Source: SLJN01 sp964505385
GTDB taxonomy: Bacteria > Bacteroidota > Rhodothermia > Balneolales > Natronogracilivirgulaceae
Assembly: GCA_964505385.1 (NCBI GenBank)
Contig: CAZDIA010000033.1
Coordinates: 1 to 35,075, forward strand
DNA: 35,075 nucleotides
Direction of reading: 5' to 3'
Shown: in pieces, positions 8,679 through 16,644 of the stretch
How the letters are laid out: each line of letters begins with the position of its first letter
Position numbering within the stretch: the stretch's first letter is position 1
Position numbers and translations under genes: made by a program
The notes under the pieces: generated by a model
What the model was told of the DNA's origin: nothing
The model's input: only the letters and a program-made list of their open reading frames with translations
Database searches by the model: none

Positions 8679-9440
8679 TTACTCATCACTTTTAATTTTC
8701 AAAATACGCTGCACCCGCGGGTCCAGGCGTTCGCGATGAGAGCCGCGCCAGTAGATGCGGTCGCAGTTTTCACATCTGGAGAAATCATCATGATATTTTT
8801 TGGTAAGAGGGCGAAGCCGGTCTAATATTTCTTCTTTGGAAACCGGAAAGAGCTGACCGTTGCAGTGCATACACCGAGTGAAAGGTTTAACATTATCTGA
8901 CAGATCAAACCGGCGGATTACTTCTTTGAGCTGCTCTGCTGCATCATCCGATCTGACGAGGTATCCTTTATGAACGGCGCGGCGCATCAGCAGGCGACGA
9001 TCTCTGGTGAGCAGGGCGCGGTTTTCACGATTCATCCATTCAGCGAGTTCATCGTCGCGGGCATCATTTTGATAGGCGGTATCGAAGCCGGCCATGCGCA
9101 GGAAGCGAGCCAGTTTGCCAAGATTTACATCCACCAGAAACCGCGGTTCGCGCAGGGGGCGCTCCTGAAGCCGGGTGGTATTGGAAATATCGAATGATTC
9201 AAATACCGGATAGACACTAACACGGTCACCATCCTGAACCTGCCGGTCAAAGTCGGCAGGACTTCCGTTGACCAGAATTAAATCGACTTCGGTATGTGGC
9301 ACTCCGCACCCTTCGATGAGGTCCTTGGTGGTAGTAGGTTCAGGTAGTATACGTTCAAACGATTTCTTTCTCCGGTCCGGCTGAAGAAAATCATTCAGTT
9401 CCTCATAGAAACGGATGGTTATATTAAGGTTATCATCCAC
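8679..9440 (-). CDS. Mut7-C RNase-like protein with N-terminal ubiquitin-like domain
   Basis: 253 residues. Residues 1-85 look like a beta-grasp (ThiS/MoaD/ubiquitin-like) domain: NITIRFYEELNDFL at the start, then LVNGSPADFD and VQDGDRVSVYPVF. Residues ~98-245 match the Mut7-C domain, a PIN-like RNase fold: RFLVDVNLGKLARFLRMAGFD with Asp104, ALLTRDRRLL with Asp147, then a zinc ribbon with Cys190-x2-Cys193 and Cys223-x2-Cys226. Both domains and this order are known for the 'Mut7-C ubiquitin/RNAse' family, whose substrate is not established to my knowledge. The ubiquitin-like part does not end in Gly-Gly and is followed directly by the nuclease, so it is unlikely to act as a conjugated modifier. 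Monocistronic on the minus strand. Confidence 0.9.
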   Translation of the reverse strand: MDDNLNITIRFYEELNDFLQPDRRKKSFERILPEPTTTKDLIEGCGVPHTEVDLILVNGSPADFDRQVQDGDRVSVYPVFESFDISNTTRLQERPLREPRFLVDVNLGKLARFLRMAGFDTAYQNDARDDELAEWMNRENRALLTRDRRLLMRRAVHKGYLVRSDDAAEQLKEVIRRFDLSDNVKPFTRCMHCNGQLFPVSKEEILDRLRPLTKKYHDDFSRCENCDRIYWRGSHRERLDPRVQRILKIKSDE

Positions 9441-9580
9441 AGGTAATGCGGAGTTTAATCGGTTTCAATAGTGATCCGACGGATTATTATCGGAAGTGCT
9501 GTTATGAAGGTGATCATGGAAAGTGAATGCAATAAAATGAGTCTGCTGTTGCAGCGAATAGTACTATCAAACACTACATC

Positions 9581-10537
9581 TCAATACCACTTCTCAATTT
9601 GCTCTTGAGTCGGCGGATCGTAATCATAATCCGGTTCAAATTCCTCATGAAGTTTACGGGTTATATCCCGGATTAGTTCATACCCGTCATTATCAGCTTC
9701 CCAACTGGTATCGCTTTGGTTCTGAGTTATTATCGTGAATGCATAATCACCGGATGGTGAATTGACAATTACGGTTTCTGACCGGGAGTGGCTGACGGCA
9801 CCTTGTTTAGAGGCCACGTTGAATTCTGCCGGAATTTGAGAAAGAGCTTCACTTTCATAGTAACTGCGGGATAAAACCCGGTACATGCTTTCTGAAGCAT
9901 CGGGTGAAATCAGTTCCCTCCGGTATATTTTTTTCATCAAACGGGTCATTTCGCGGGGGGTGGTTTGGCCCCAGCCATATTGGTCAAATGCATCTTCTCG
10001 TCCTTCTGTACGGGAGTTTACGTACGTATTCTTCATGCCAAGATCTTCCATTACACGGTTGATGTTCTCACCGCCACCGGCCAATGCCTGAAGCCACAAA
10101 CTGGCTGTATTGTCGCTGAAACTGATCATCATCATGATCAGCTCGCTAAGGGGGACTTCACTTTCCGGTTTCAGACTGCCGACCAGATGGGGAAAAGAAG
10201 CCGGTTTATACTCTTCTTTGAATGGGAAATCTTCGCTGCGATCCAAAATGCCCGCTTCGATTTTATCATAAATACCAATCAAAATCGGTAATTTGACCAG
10301 GCTTGCAGAAGTAAACACGGTGTCGGCATTGTAAGTGTAGCTTTTATCCTGCTCCAGGTGATGAAGATACAGCCCGGCCTGTCCGTCGAGATTTTCCAGT
10401 AGTTGTTCCAGGGATTCGGTAAAAGATTCATCAAAAGAATCGCCAGAGGAAGATGCAGTACTTACGGCTAAACCGGGATATTGCGATAGTGCAAAGAACA
10501 TCAATAGCAATCCTGCCGTTTTATTTACTAAGCCCAT
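9581..10537 (-). CDS. Class A beta-lactamase-fold serine hydrolase, atypical active site
   Basis: 318 residues from the ATG at 10537; an upstream TTG (10546) adds only three residues and is less likely. A signal peptide is present (residues ~1-27). The penicilloyl-serine transferase motifs are SxxK as Ser79-Leu-Val-Lys82 and SDN as Ser141-Asp-Asn143. In the usual KTG place it has Lys244-Gln-Gly. The omega loop segment (around EGREDAFDQYGWGQTTPREM) lacks the Glu-x-x-x-Asn pair that activates the deacylation water in true class A enzymes. This suggests a periplasmic serine hydrolase, peptidase or penicillin-binding relative rather than an efficient beta-lactamase. It stands alone between the Mut7-C gene and the repeat cluster. 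Confidence 0.87.
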   Translation of the reverse strand: MGLVNKTAGLLLMFFALSQYPGLAVSTASSSGDSFDESFTESLEQLLENLDGQAGLYLHHLEQDKSYTYNADTVFTSASLVKLPILIGIYDKIEAGILDRSEDFPFKEEYKPASFPHLVGSLKPESEVPLSELIMMMISFSDNTASLWLQALAGGGENINRVMEDLGMKNTYVNSRTEGREDAFDQYGWGQTTPREMTRLMKKIYRRELISPDASESMYRVLSRSYYESEALSQIPAEFNVASKQGAVSHSRSETVIVNSPSGDYAFTIITQNQSDTSWEADNDGYELIRDITRKLHEEFEPDYDYDPPTQEQIEKWY

Positions 10538-10678
10538 GTGATACAAAAATTAAATGGTCGTTGATCGACAGAAATAAAGTAACTTTCGCTGCTGAAACAG
10601 TGTAGTAATTTTTTTATCAGATTGCCGGAGTTATTTGAGTAAGTTCCGGGTTGGAGTTGCGGTTTTCTATTGAGGTGT

Positions 10679-10726
10679 TAAGGCACCGAGGCATCCAGGC
10701 ACAAAGGCACAAAGGCACAAAGTGAC
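10679..10726 (+). repeat. Short GGCACAAA word repeat
   Basis: AAGGCACCGAGGCATCCAGG is followed by three near-exact GGCACAAA words and GTGAC. It is a single arm of the simple-word type with no visible partner arm nearby. It lies upstream of the beta-lactamase-fold gene and just before the AAATCG-type repeat cluster. The rest of 10547-10839 shows nothing further. Confidence 0.6.
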
Positions 10727-10839
10727 CCCAGAATTTGTCATACTGAAAGTTTTCGGTACAAGTTTCCGACCACTTTCCATGAGCAACAAATAGAGTTACA
10801 ATTGGCATATGTTATTATGGCAGAGGATGGGCACCAAAA

Positions 10840-10996
10840 AAATCGCAAATCACAAATCGTCAATCGTACGTCGCAAATCTTATTGCCCCGGCAAACATTT
10901 GCTAATGCTATAATTTGTGGTGCAGCTGCTTGCCCAACCTGAGATGACACAAAGAGATTTACGATTGACGATATACGATGTACGATTTGCGATATG
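10840..10996 (+). repeat. AAATCG-type arm-core-arm repeat, copy 1
   Basis: The left arm (AAATCGCAAATCACAAATCG, then TCAATCGTACGTCGCAAATC) and the right arm (GATTGACGATATACGATGTA, then CGATTTGCGAT) are imperfect inverted copies. The core begins GCCCCGGCAAACATTTGC at 10885 and continues through TAATTTGTGGTGCAGCTGC to CACAAAGAGATT. Copy 2 follows 167 bp later in the same orientation. Small minus-strand frames exist in all copies (GQAA.PQI.ALANVCRG), but they have no ribosome binding sites and reach into the palindromic arms, so I do not call genes. Confidence 0.85.
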
Positions 10997-11013
10997 CTTC
11001 CTTCTGCAATCTG

Positions 11014-11164
11014 AAATCACAAATCGTCAATCGTACGTCGCAAATCTTTTTGCCCCGGCAAACATTTGCTAATGTTGTAATTTGTGGTGTAGCTGCTTGC
11101 CCAACCTGGGCTGACACAAAGAGATTGACGATTGACGATATACGATGTACGATTTGCGATGTGG
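11014..11164 (+). repeat. AAATCG-type arm-core-arm repeat, copy 2
   Basis: Same unit as the copy 167 bp upstream, core at 11052, with a few substitutions (GTTGTAATTTGTGGTGTAGC; CCTGGGCTGACAC). Its last 27 bp, 11138-11164, recur exactly at 11600-11626, beyond the four-helix-bundle gene. Confidence 0.85.
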
Positions 11165-11626
11165 TCACGTCGTTTATTGGGTTTTAGATGATTTCGAGGA
11201 TCGCACACTAACTACAAAAATCGAGATCAGTTCATTGCATTCATTAAGGCTTTTGTTCAGCAAAGGTAAATTCGGAGAAAGATTAGCTAATTCAATGATT
11301 TTTAGTGTATTTAGAGACTCGCGCAGCTCTTTAAGAATAACCTGAAGTTTATGGACAAAGTCTTTGTTCGATTCTGCGCCTCTTGCTTCTCCATAATTTA
11401 GCGCCGGCGATGTACCCGAACGCACCAATTGTCCGGATAGATGATTTGCAGCTTTGGTATTAGGCAACTCATCAATAACATTAATAATCAAAGCGGCAAA
11501 TGAAATCAGGCGGTTTTCCAGATCTTTAGTGTTCATAGTGTGCTCCATTAGTAATCAATTGAAATATAACTAATGAGCAACCAAAATTTGATTCCTTGCA
11601 TATACGATGTACGATTTGCGATGTGG
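11138..11626 (-). mobile_element. Candidate four-helix-bundle cassette bounded by 27-bp direct repeats
   Basis: ATATACGATGTACGATTTGC followed by GATGTGG occurs exactly at 11138-11164 and 11600-11626. Between the two lie 435 bp carrying one minus-strand four-helix-bundle gene and little else. The outer flanks are full copies of the AAATCG-type repeat (ending at 11164 and beginning at 11637). The arrangement fits an insertion, or a recombination between repeat copies, that placed the gene inside the array. No transposase is present, so any mobility would depend on factors supplied in trans. The boundary assignment is inference. Confidence 0.4.
11174..11536 (-). CDS. Four-helix-bundle protein, 23S rRNA intervening-sequence (S23/IVP) family
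   Basis: 120 residues from the ATG at 11536 (MNTKDLENRLISFAALIINV), which has GGAG 6 bp upstream; a TTG-free longer form from ATG 11548 adds MEHT. The conserved family segments are visible: 'L..QLVRSGTSPALNYGEARGAESNKDFVHKLQVILKELRES' and the C-terminal 'LNECNELISIFVVSVRSSK'. Length is as expected for the family (about 115-130). Members are encoded in 23S rRNA intervening sequences of Leptospira and Coxiella, and the related Avd works with diversity-generating retroelements. Here there is neither rRNA nor reverse transcriptase. The gene lies between two copies of a hairpin-armed repeat. Its basic surface suggests nucleic-acid binding; this is family knowledge, not visible proof. Confidence 0.92.
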   Translation of the reverse strand: MNTKDLENRLISFAALIINVIDELPNTKAANHLSGQLVRSGTSPALNYGEARGAESNKDFVHKLQVILKELRESLNTLKIIELANLSPNLPLLNKSLNECNELISIFVVSVRSSKSSKTQ

Positions 11627-11636
11627 AGGACCAAAC

Positions 11637-11793
11637 AAATCGCAAATCACAAATCGTCAATCGTACGTCGCAAATCTTTTTGCCCCGGCAAACATTTGCT
11701 AATGCTGTAATTTGTGGTGCAGCTGCCTGCCCAACTTGAGATGACACAAAGAGATTTACGATTGACGATATACGATGTACGATTTGCGATGTG
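11637..11793 (+). repeat. AAATCG-type arm-core-arm repeat, copy 3
   Basis: Nearly identical to the two copies upstream, core at 11682, 630 bp after copy 2; the excess over the normal 167-bp spacing (463 bp) is about the size of the four-helix-bundle cassette. It ends roughly 160 bp before icmF. Confidence 0.85.
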
Positions 11794-11794
11794 C

Positions 11795-11881
11795 GCGCTG
11801 TTTACCTCATTTTATAATCATCGATTGTAATTTGACGGTGCATATTACATATCACAATCGTAATATTGAGGTGTGCAGTGC
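11795..11881 (+). repeat. Imperfect inverted repeat upstream of icmF
   Basis: GCGCTGTTTACCTCA...CGATTGT (11795-11828) pairs imperfectly with ACAATCG...TGAGGTGTGCAGTGC (11854-11881). It abuts repeat copy 3 and lies about 75 bp upstream of the icmF start, so it could be the icmF leader or operator, or another decayed repeat arm. AT-rich sequence with TATAATAT (from ~11941) follows up to the ATG. Confidence 0.45.
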
Positions 11882-11954
11882 AATGAACTGACCTTTAAAT
11901 TGTTAATTTATAAATTCAGAAAAGCGCTTTTATCAACATTTATAATATTTTTAT

Positions 11955-14900
11955 ATGAGTACAGCGACATCAACCGCGAAAAAATCATCACAAGGTGCAT
12001 CCCCAAATATTTATCAGCCCGACCATCCTATTCGGGTTGTGACCGCAGCCAGCCTTTTTGACGGTCATGATGCCAGTATAAACATTATGCGGCGTATCCT
12101 GCAGAGTAGTGGCGCGGAGGTGATCCATCTTGGCCACAACCGCTCGGTTAATGAAATTGTGGATTGTGCCATACAGGAAGATGCGCAGGGAATTGCTATC
12201 AGCTCGTATCAGGGCGGACATGTTGAGTATTTTAAATATATGGTGGACTTGTTGAATGAGCAGGGAGCCGGCCATATTAAAGTTTTTGGTGGCGGCGGAG
12301 GCGTTATTGTGGACAAGGAGATTGAAGAACTGCACGAGCATGGGGTCACACGTATTTTCTCAGTGGAAGATGGCCGTACTATGGGCCTGCAGGGGATGAT
12401 CAATTTTATGTTGGAGCAATGTGATTTTGATCCGGCCGAATATTGCACGGTGGATGCCGATGCCATCCGCAACCGGGATAAAATGGTACTTGGGCGGTGC
12501 ATTACAGCACTTGAAAACCACCGGGAAGATCTTATCACCTTTCAGGAAGGCGCAATTGTTGAGACAGCTACTGGTGAAGTCATAGGGCCGCAAAACGGCA
12601 AAAAAATTCCGCTGATAGGTTTAACCGGAACCGGTGGTGCCGGCAAAAGCTCACTTACTGATGAACTTATCCGGCGCTATTTGATTGAGTTTGAGGATCT
12701 GAATATTGCCGTTATCAGCATCGATCCGACCCGTCGCCGAACGGGAGGAGCGCTGCTCGGCGACCGCATCCGCATGAACAGCGTGTATAATTCAAGGGTA
12801 TATATGCGCAGTATGGCAACCAGAGAATCCGACCGGACGATACGCGACTCGGTACGCGGAGCGATAGAGCTGTGCAAAGCAGCCGGTTTTGATTTGATTA
12901 TTGTTGAAACCAGCGGCATTGGTCAGAGTGATTCGGAGGTTATAGATCTGGTAGATGTATCCGCCTATGTTATGACCAGCGAATACGGAGCGGCTACCCA
13001 GCTTGAGAAAATCAACATGCTTGATCTGGCTGACTTTGTGGTGCTCAATAAATTCGAGAAAAAAGGGTCGCTGGATGCGCTGCGTGATATCCGCAAACAG
13101 TACAAGCGAAATCGTGGATTGTGGGATGCCCGGGATGATCAGCTTCCCGTCTATCCAGCGATCGCTGCTCAGTTTAATGATGAAGGTGTAAACCGGCTTT
13201 TCAAGGCGATGATCGACCGGGTGAAAGATGAGTATGGAGTGAAGTGGGAAACCCGGATTTATACCAATTCCGAGCCGGTTGAAGAGTTACAGCATCAGGC
13301 GATCATCCCGCCAAAGCGGGTACGCTATCTGTCCGAAATTACCGAGCAGGTCCAGGAATATCATGATTGGGTTGAACAGCAGAAAGAAGTTGCCGCAAAG
13401 CTTAGCCAGGTTGAGGGCACGCTTAAGCAGGTGGAAAAATGGAGTCCGGAAGTTAAGGAATCCATGCAGGAGCGCCTGGAACAAATGCGTGAGCACTGGC
13501 GAACCAAACTCGATCCGCGAAGTATTGATATTCTGGATAACTGGGATCAAAAATCCGAGGAATACCGGCAGGAGGTGTATGAGGTGCAGATCCGGGATAA
13601 GACGATTAAAAACGAACTGTTTCGCGAGTCACTGAGCGGTACCAGAGTGCCGCGTGTGGCATTGCCGAAGTTTGAAGATTACGGGGAGCGGCTCCGATTT
13701 GCTTTGAAAGAAAATCTTCCGGGATATTATCCCTATACCGGCGGCGTGTTCCCGTTCAAGCGGGAGGGCGAAGATCCCACGCGAATGTTTGCCGGGGAAG
13801 GAACACCCGAGCGCACCAATAAACGGTTTCATTATCTGAGCGAAGGAATGCCGGCCGCTCGTCTGTCCACCGCTTTTGATTCGGTTACGCTATACGGGGA
13901 AGATCCCGATCTGCGACCGGACATCTACGGGAAAGTGGGTAATTCCGGAGTAAGCATCTGCACGGTGGATGATATGAAAAAATTGTACTCCGGCTTTGAG
14001 CTCACCAAACCCACTACTTCGGTATCGATGACCATCAACGGTCCGGCTCCGATGATCCTGGCGATGTTCATGAACACGGCTATCGATCAGGAGGTTGAGC
14101 GGTATCTGAAGGAGCAGGGAAAATGGGAGGATGCTCAGAAGAAAATAGCCAAGTGGTTTGAGGATCGCGGTGTGGAGCAGCCGAAATACGAGGGCGAATG
14201 GCCGAAACCCAATGACGGGTTCGGGCTGGGATTACTTGGCGTTCCGGGCGATCAGCTTGTGGATAAAGAGACCTATGAGAAGATTAAGGCTTCAGCCATT
14301 CAGGTTGTGCGAGGAACGGTACAGGCGGATATTTTGAAAGAAGATCAGGCGCAAAACACCTGTATATTCTCTACTGAATTTGCGTTGCGGATGATGGGCG
14401 ACATCCAGCGATATTTCACTATTAATAAAGTGCGCAACTATTATTCGGTGTCGATTTCCGGATATCACATTGCCGAGGCGGGGGCGAATCCGGTCACACA
14501 GGCCGCTTTCACACTGGCCAATGGATTCACTTATGTAGAATATTATCTCGCCCGCGGACTGGACATTGATGATTTCGCGCATAATCTCTCCTTCTTTTTC
14601 AGCAACGGGCTGGATCCGGAATATGCGGTTATCGGCAGGGTAGCGCGGCGAATCTGGGCCATCGCGATGAGGGAGATGTACGGTGCGAATGAGCGATCCC
14701 AGAAATTGAAGTATCACATCCAGACGAGCGGACGCTCCCTCCACGCTCAGGAGATCCAGTTTAATGATATCCGTACAACGCTGCAAGCGTTGATGGCGGT
14801 GTATGACAACTGTAATTCGCTGCACACCAATGCGTATGATGAAGCGATAACCACCCCTACCGAAGAGTCGGTGCGCAGGGCGGTGGCCATCCAGATGATC

Positions 14901-15413
14901 ATCAACAAGGAGCTGGGAATGACGAAAAATGAAAATCCTTTGCAGGGTTCGTTTATCATCGAAGAGCTGACCGATCTGGTTGAAGAGGCGATTCTTGCTG
15001 AATTCGATCGCATTACTGAGCGAGGTGGCGTACTCGGAGCGATGGAAACAATGTATCAGCGCGGTAAAATACAGGAAGAAAGTCTGTATTACGAGACGCT
15101 CAAACACAACGGTGAGCTGCCGGTTATCGGCGTTAATACATTTTTGCCGCCGGAAGGTCAGGAAGCCGAGACTGCTGAAGTAGAGCTGATCCGCAGCTCC
15201 GAAAAAGAGAAAAAGCAGCAGATCTCCCAGCTTGAGCATTTCAAGAAGATTCATGCGGATGAATCCGATGAGGCTCTGCGCAGCTTGCAGGAAACCGCCA
15301 GAACCGGAGGAAATATCTTTGAGGAGTTGATGGAGACTGTAAAGCGATGTTCGCTGGGTCAGATTTCACAGGCACTTTATGAGGTTGGCGGGCAGTATCG
15401 CAGGAATATGTGA
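11955..15413 (+). CDS. icmF: Fused isobutyryl-CoA mutase, adenosylcobalamin-dependent
   Basis: Predicted to interconvert isobutyryl-CoA and n-butyryl-CoA (or a related acyl-CoA) using adenosylcobalamin. 1152 residues, with the order B12 domain - GTPase chaperone - mutase, which is diagnostic for IcmF. The B12 domain (~25-155) has DGHDAS with His38 as the likely lower axial ligand, plus SSYQGGH and FGGGGG. The MeaB-like G domain (~215-420) has the P-loop GTGGAGKSS (225-233), ETSGIGQSD and NKFEKKG. A charged linker (~470-575) leads to the mutase barrel, starting near YPYTGGVFPFKREGEDPTRM (~591), with NTCIFSTEFALRMMGDIQRY and SISGYHIAEAGANP further on. The Phe-containing entry segment fits IcmF rather than methylmalonyl-CoA mutase, but substrate choice is inference. 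The G domain presumably guards cofactor loading. Monocistronic. Confidence 0.95.
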   Translation: MSTATSTAKKSSQGASPNIYQPDHPIRVVTAASLFDGHDASINIMRRILQSSGAEVIHLGHNRSVNEIVDCAIQEDAQGIAISSYQGGHVEYFKYMVDLLNEQGAGHIKVFGGGGGVIVDKEIEELHEHGVTRIFSVEDGRTMGLQGMINFMLEQCDFDPAEYCTVDADAIRNRDKMVLGRCITALENHREDLITFQEGAIVETATGEVIGPQNGKKIPLIGLTGTGGAGKSSLTDELIRRYLIEFEDLNIAVISIDPTRRRTGGALLGDRIRMNSVYNSRVYMRSMATRESDRTIRDSVRGAIELCKAAGFDLIIVETSGIGQSDSEVIDLVDVSAYVMTSEYGAATQLEKINMLDLADFVVLNKFEKKGSLDALRDIRKQYKRNRGLWDARDDQLPVYPAIAAQFNDEGVNRLFKAMIDRVKDEYGVKWETRIYTNSEPVEELQHQAIIPPKRVRYLSEITEQVQEYHDWVEQQKEVAAKLSQVEGTLKQVEKWSPEVKESMQERLEQMREHWRTKLDPRSIDILDNWDQKSEEYRQEVYEVQIRDKTIKNELFRESLSGTRVPRVALPKFEDYGERLRFALKENLPGYYPYTGGVFPFKREGEDPTRMFAGEGTPERTNKRFHYLSEGMPAARLSTAFDSVTLYGEDPDLRPDIYGKVGNSGVSICTVDDMKKLYSGFELTKPTTSVSMTINGPAPMILAMFMNTAIDQEVERYLKEQGKWEDAQKKIAKWFEDRGVEQPKYEGEWPKPNDGFGLGLLGVPGDQLVDKETYEKIKASAIQVVRGTVQADILKEDQAQNTCIFSTEFALRMMGDIQRYFTINKVRNYYSVSISGYHIAEAGANPVTQAAFTLANGFTYVEYYLARGLDIDDFAHNLSFFFSNGLDPEYAVIGRVARRIWAIAMREMYGANERSQKLKYHIQTSGRSLHAQEIQFNDIRTTLQALMAVYDNCNSLHTNAYDEAITTPTEESVRRAVAIQMIINKELGMTKNENPLQGSFIIEELTDLVEEAILAEFDRITERGGVLGAMETMYQRGKIQEESLYYETLKHNGELPVIGVNTFLPPEGQEAETAEVELIRSSEKEKKQQISQLEHFKKIHADESDEALRSLQETARTGGNIFEELMETVKRCSLGQISQALYEVGGQYRRNM

Positions 15414-15619
15414 TTAGTGACGGTGGTTTATGAACGTATTTTCTTAGAACACTTTGAGCTTTCTTTCAGACACTATTTGACTGAATCGAAGATTGATAAG
15501 CGTTTTTTGAAGCAATGTCTTGCAGGGTATGTAAATAAAGCTTAAGATACCGGATCAGGTTACCCATAATAGCATAGGAGGGTATAATATTCCGGAATAT
15601 CCACATAAATTTGAGTGAA

Positions 15620-16138
15620 ATGGATTATTACAATAAAATATTAGGCGTTTTGCTGATTTTGGTTCTCATATTGGGAATTGGGTTGTACTATTATTTTGAT
15701 CAAAGCCGTGATCTGAGAAGTCAGGTTGAAGAGCATGCTGAGCAGAATGAGGAGCTTAGTGATGAAGTTGCAGATTTACGCGAGCGCATCGAAGAGATGG
15801 ATAGCGAGGATAGAGAAGAACAACCTGGTGATACCGGGGAAATTTCTTTTCGGCCGTTTTCCGATTTTGATCTGCGCCGTTTTGAAGAAAAAGGAATTGA
15901 TGACCCGATAACTTTTTTGCGCGATCAGGTGCAGGAACGCCCGGAACTGATCCCCACCGAACCGGTACTTGGAGGAACGATGAGTTTTTACGACAGGGAA
16001 GAAATTCAGGTTTTAAATCATCGCTGGGTTCTGGCCACTTATGAAGACGGACACATTTCCGGGCAGATTCTTTTGGAATATGATATAGATGAGGAAGGGG
16101 AAATCAGTTGGGAAGTTTTGGATGTAACGGAGCCGTGA
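15620..16138 (+). CDS. Unknown single-pass membrane protein with coiled coil
   Basis: 172 residues. I start at ATG 15620 rather than TTG 15611, because it leaves a compact N-terminus (MDYYNKILGVLLILVLILGI) that is one membrane helix. A coiled coil follows (residues ~28-65: DLRSQVEEHAEQNEELSDEV, then ADLRERIEEM). The C-terminal ~90 residues are a soluble domain ending with beta-rich VLATYEDGHISGQILLEYDI. The topology suggests a short cytoplasmic tail and an extracytoplasmic domain. A TATAAT at 15583-15588 could be its -10 box. The family is not recognised; the chaperonin operon downstream is separately transcribed. Confidence 0.8.
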   Translation: MDYYNKILGVLLILVLILGIGLYYYFDQSRDLRSQVEEHAEQNEELSDEVADLRERIEEMDSEDREEQPGDTGEISFRPFSDFDLRRFEEKGIDDPITFLRDQVQERPELIPTEPVLGGTMSFYDREEIQVLNHRWVLATYEDGHISGQILLEYDIDEEGEISWEVLDVTEP

Positions 16139-16230
16139 TAAGCTGTTATGGTGGGTTTAGCCACTATCAGTAATAATTCCTATAATATTATAGTAATTGC
16201 AACATGTGTTAAGAATTGTCGGTAAAGTTT

Positions 16231-16359
16231 GTTTGACGTTTGAGGTTTGAGGTTCAGTGACAACAACATCAAACCTCAAACGTCAAACACGCGGCGTAAC
16301 CCATATAGCAACTACAATCGTTGAATGAGGGCCATGTAAAGTGATGAGAGCAACTTGAG
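16231..16359 (+). repeat. Perfect 20-bp hairpin plus core, copy B of the 8.5 kb repeat
   Basis: GTTTGACGTTTGAGGTTTGA (16231-16250) and its exact reverse complement (16269-16288) form a 20-bp perfect stem with an 18-nt loop. Twenty bp later, 16308-16359 is the core shared with 8507-8558 in inverse orientation (47 of 52 identical). The flanking arms differ between the two copies. There is no T-tract, so it is not a terminator. Nothing else is recognised in 16139-16530 apart from this element. Confidence 0.88.
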
Positions 16360-16536
16360 TGAAACCTCGGGCAGGGGAATACAATATTGCCGCCATTTAG
16401 CAGTTAACATGATCGAGTGCGAATAATATTCATTGGAATTTAGGGTTTTGTAAACCGATTGTATGCGTCTTAAGCTCTGCGTATCCTCTTTTTAGAGGCA
16501 TACTGCTCTTTTTTCTCATCCTCACTTTTTAAAATC

Positions 16537-16565
16537 TTGACAAATAGCGATTCCGTGACTATATT
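16537..16565 (+). promoter_or_regulatory. groESL promoter
   Basis: TTGACA (16537-16542), a 17-bp spacer, and TATATT (16560-16565). The -10 region reads TATATTTG, which also fits the Bacteroidota TAnnTTTG box. The start of transcription should fall close to the CIRCE element. Confidence 0.85.
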
Positions 16566-16579
16566 TGCGGCGAATTTAA

Positions 16580-16606
16580 TTAGCACTCTTGTCTTGGGAG
16601 TGCTAA
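16580..16606 (+). promoter_or_regulatory. CIRCE operator (HrcA binding site)
   Basis: TTAGCACTC (16580-16588), 9 bp, GAGTGCTAA (16598-16606): a perfect match to the CIRCE consensus. It lies 15 bp past the -10 box and 38 bp before groES, the classical place for HrcA repression of the operon that is released on heat shock. hrcA itself is not in the window. Confidence 0.97.
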
Positions 16607-16644
16607 AAGTATTTTAAACTAAAAACATTAAACCAAGGAAAAGT

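Noticed and set aside
10738..11747. Small minus-strand reading frames with a shared GQAA.PQI.ALANVCRG stretch
   Set aside because: They are translations of the repeated core, have no ribosome binding sites and run into the palindromic arms; the DNA repeat explains the similarity.
10840..11793. CRISPR array
   Set aside because: Only three copies of ~155 bp at irregular spacing, internally palindromic, with no short identical repeats separated by unique spacers and no cas genes.
14292..15254. 320-codon antisense frame within icmF
   Set aside because: Shadow of the mutase coding sequence; no start signal and no recognisable protein character.
16231..16288. 20-bp perfect hairpin as a terminator for the 15.6-16.1 kb gene
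   Set aside because: No T-tract on either side, and the hairpin belongs to the repeat shared with 8.5 kb.
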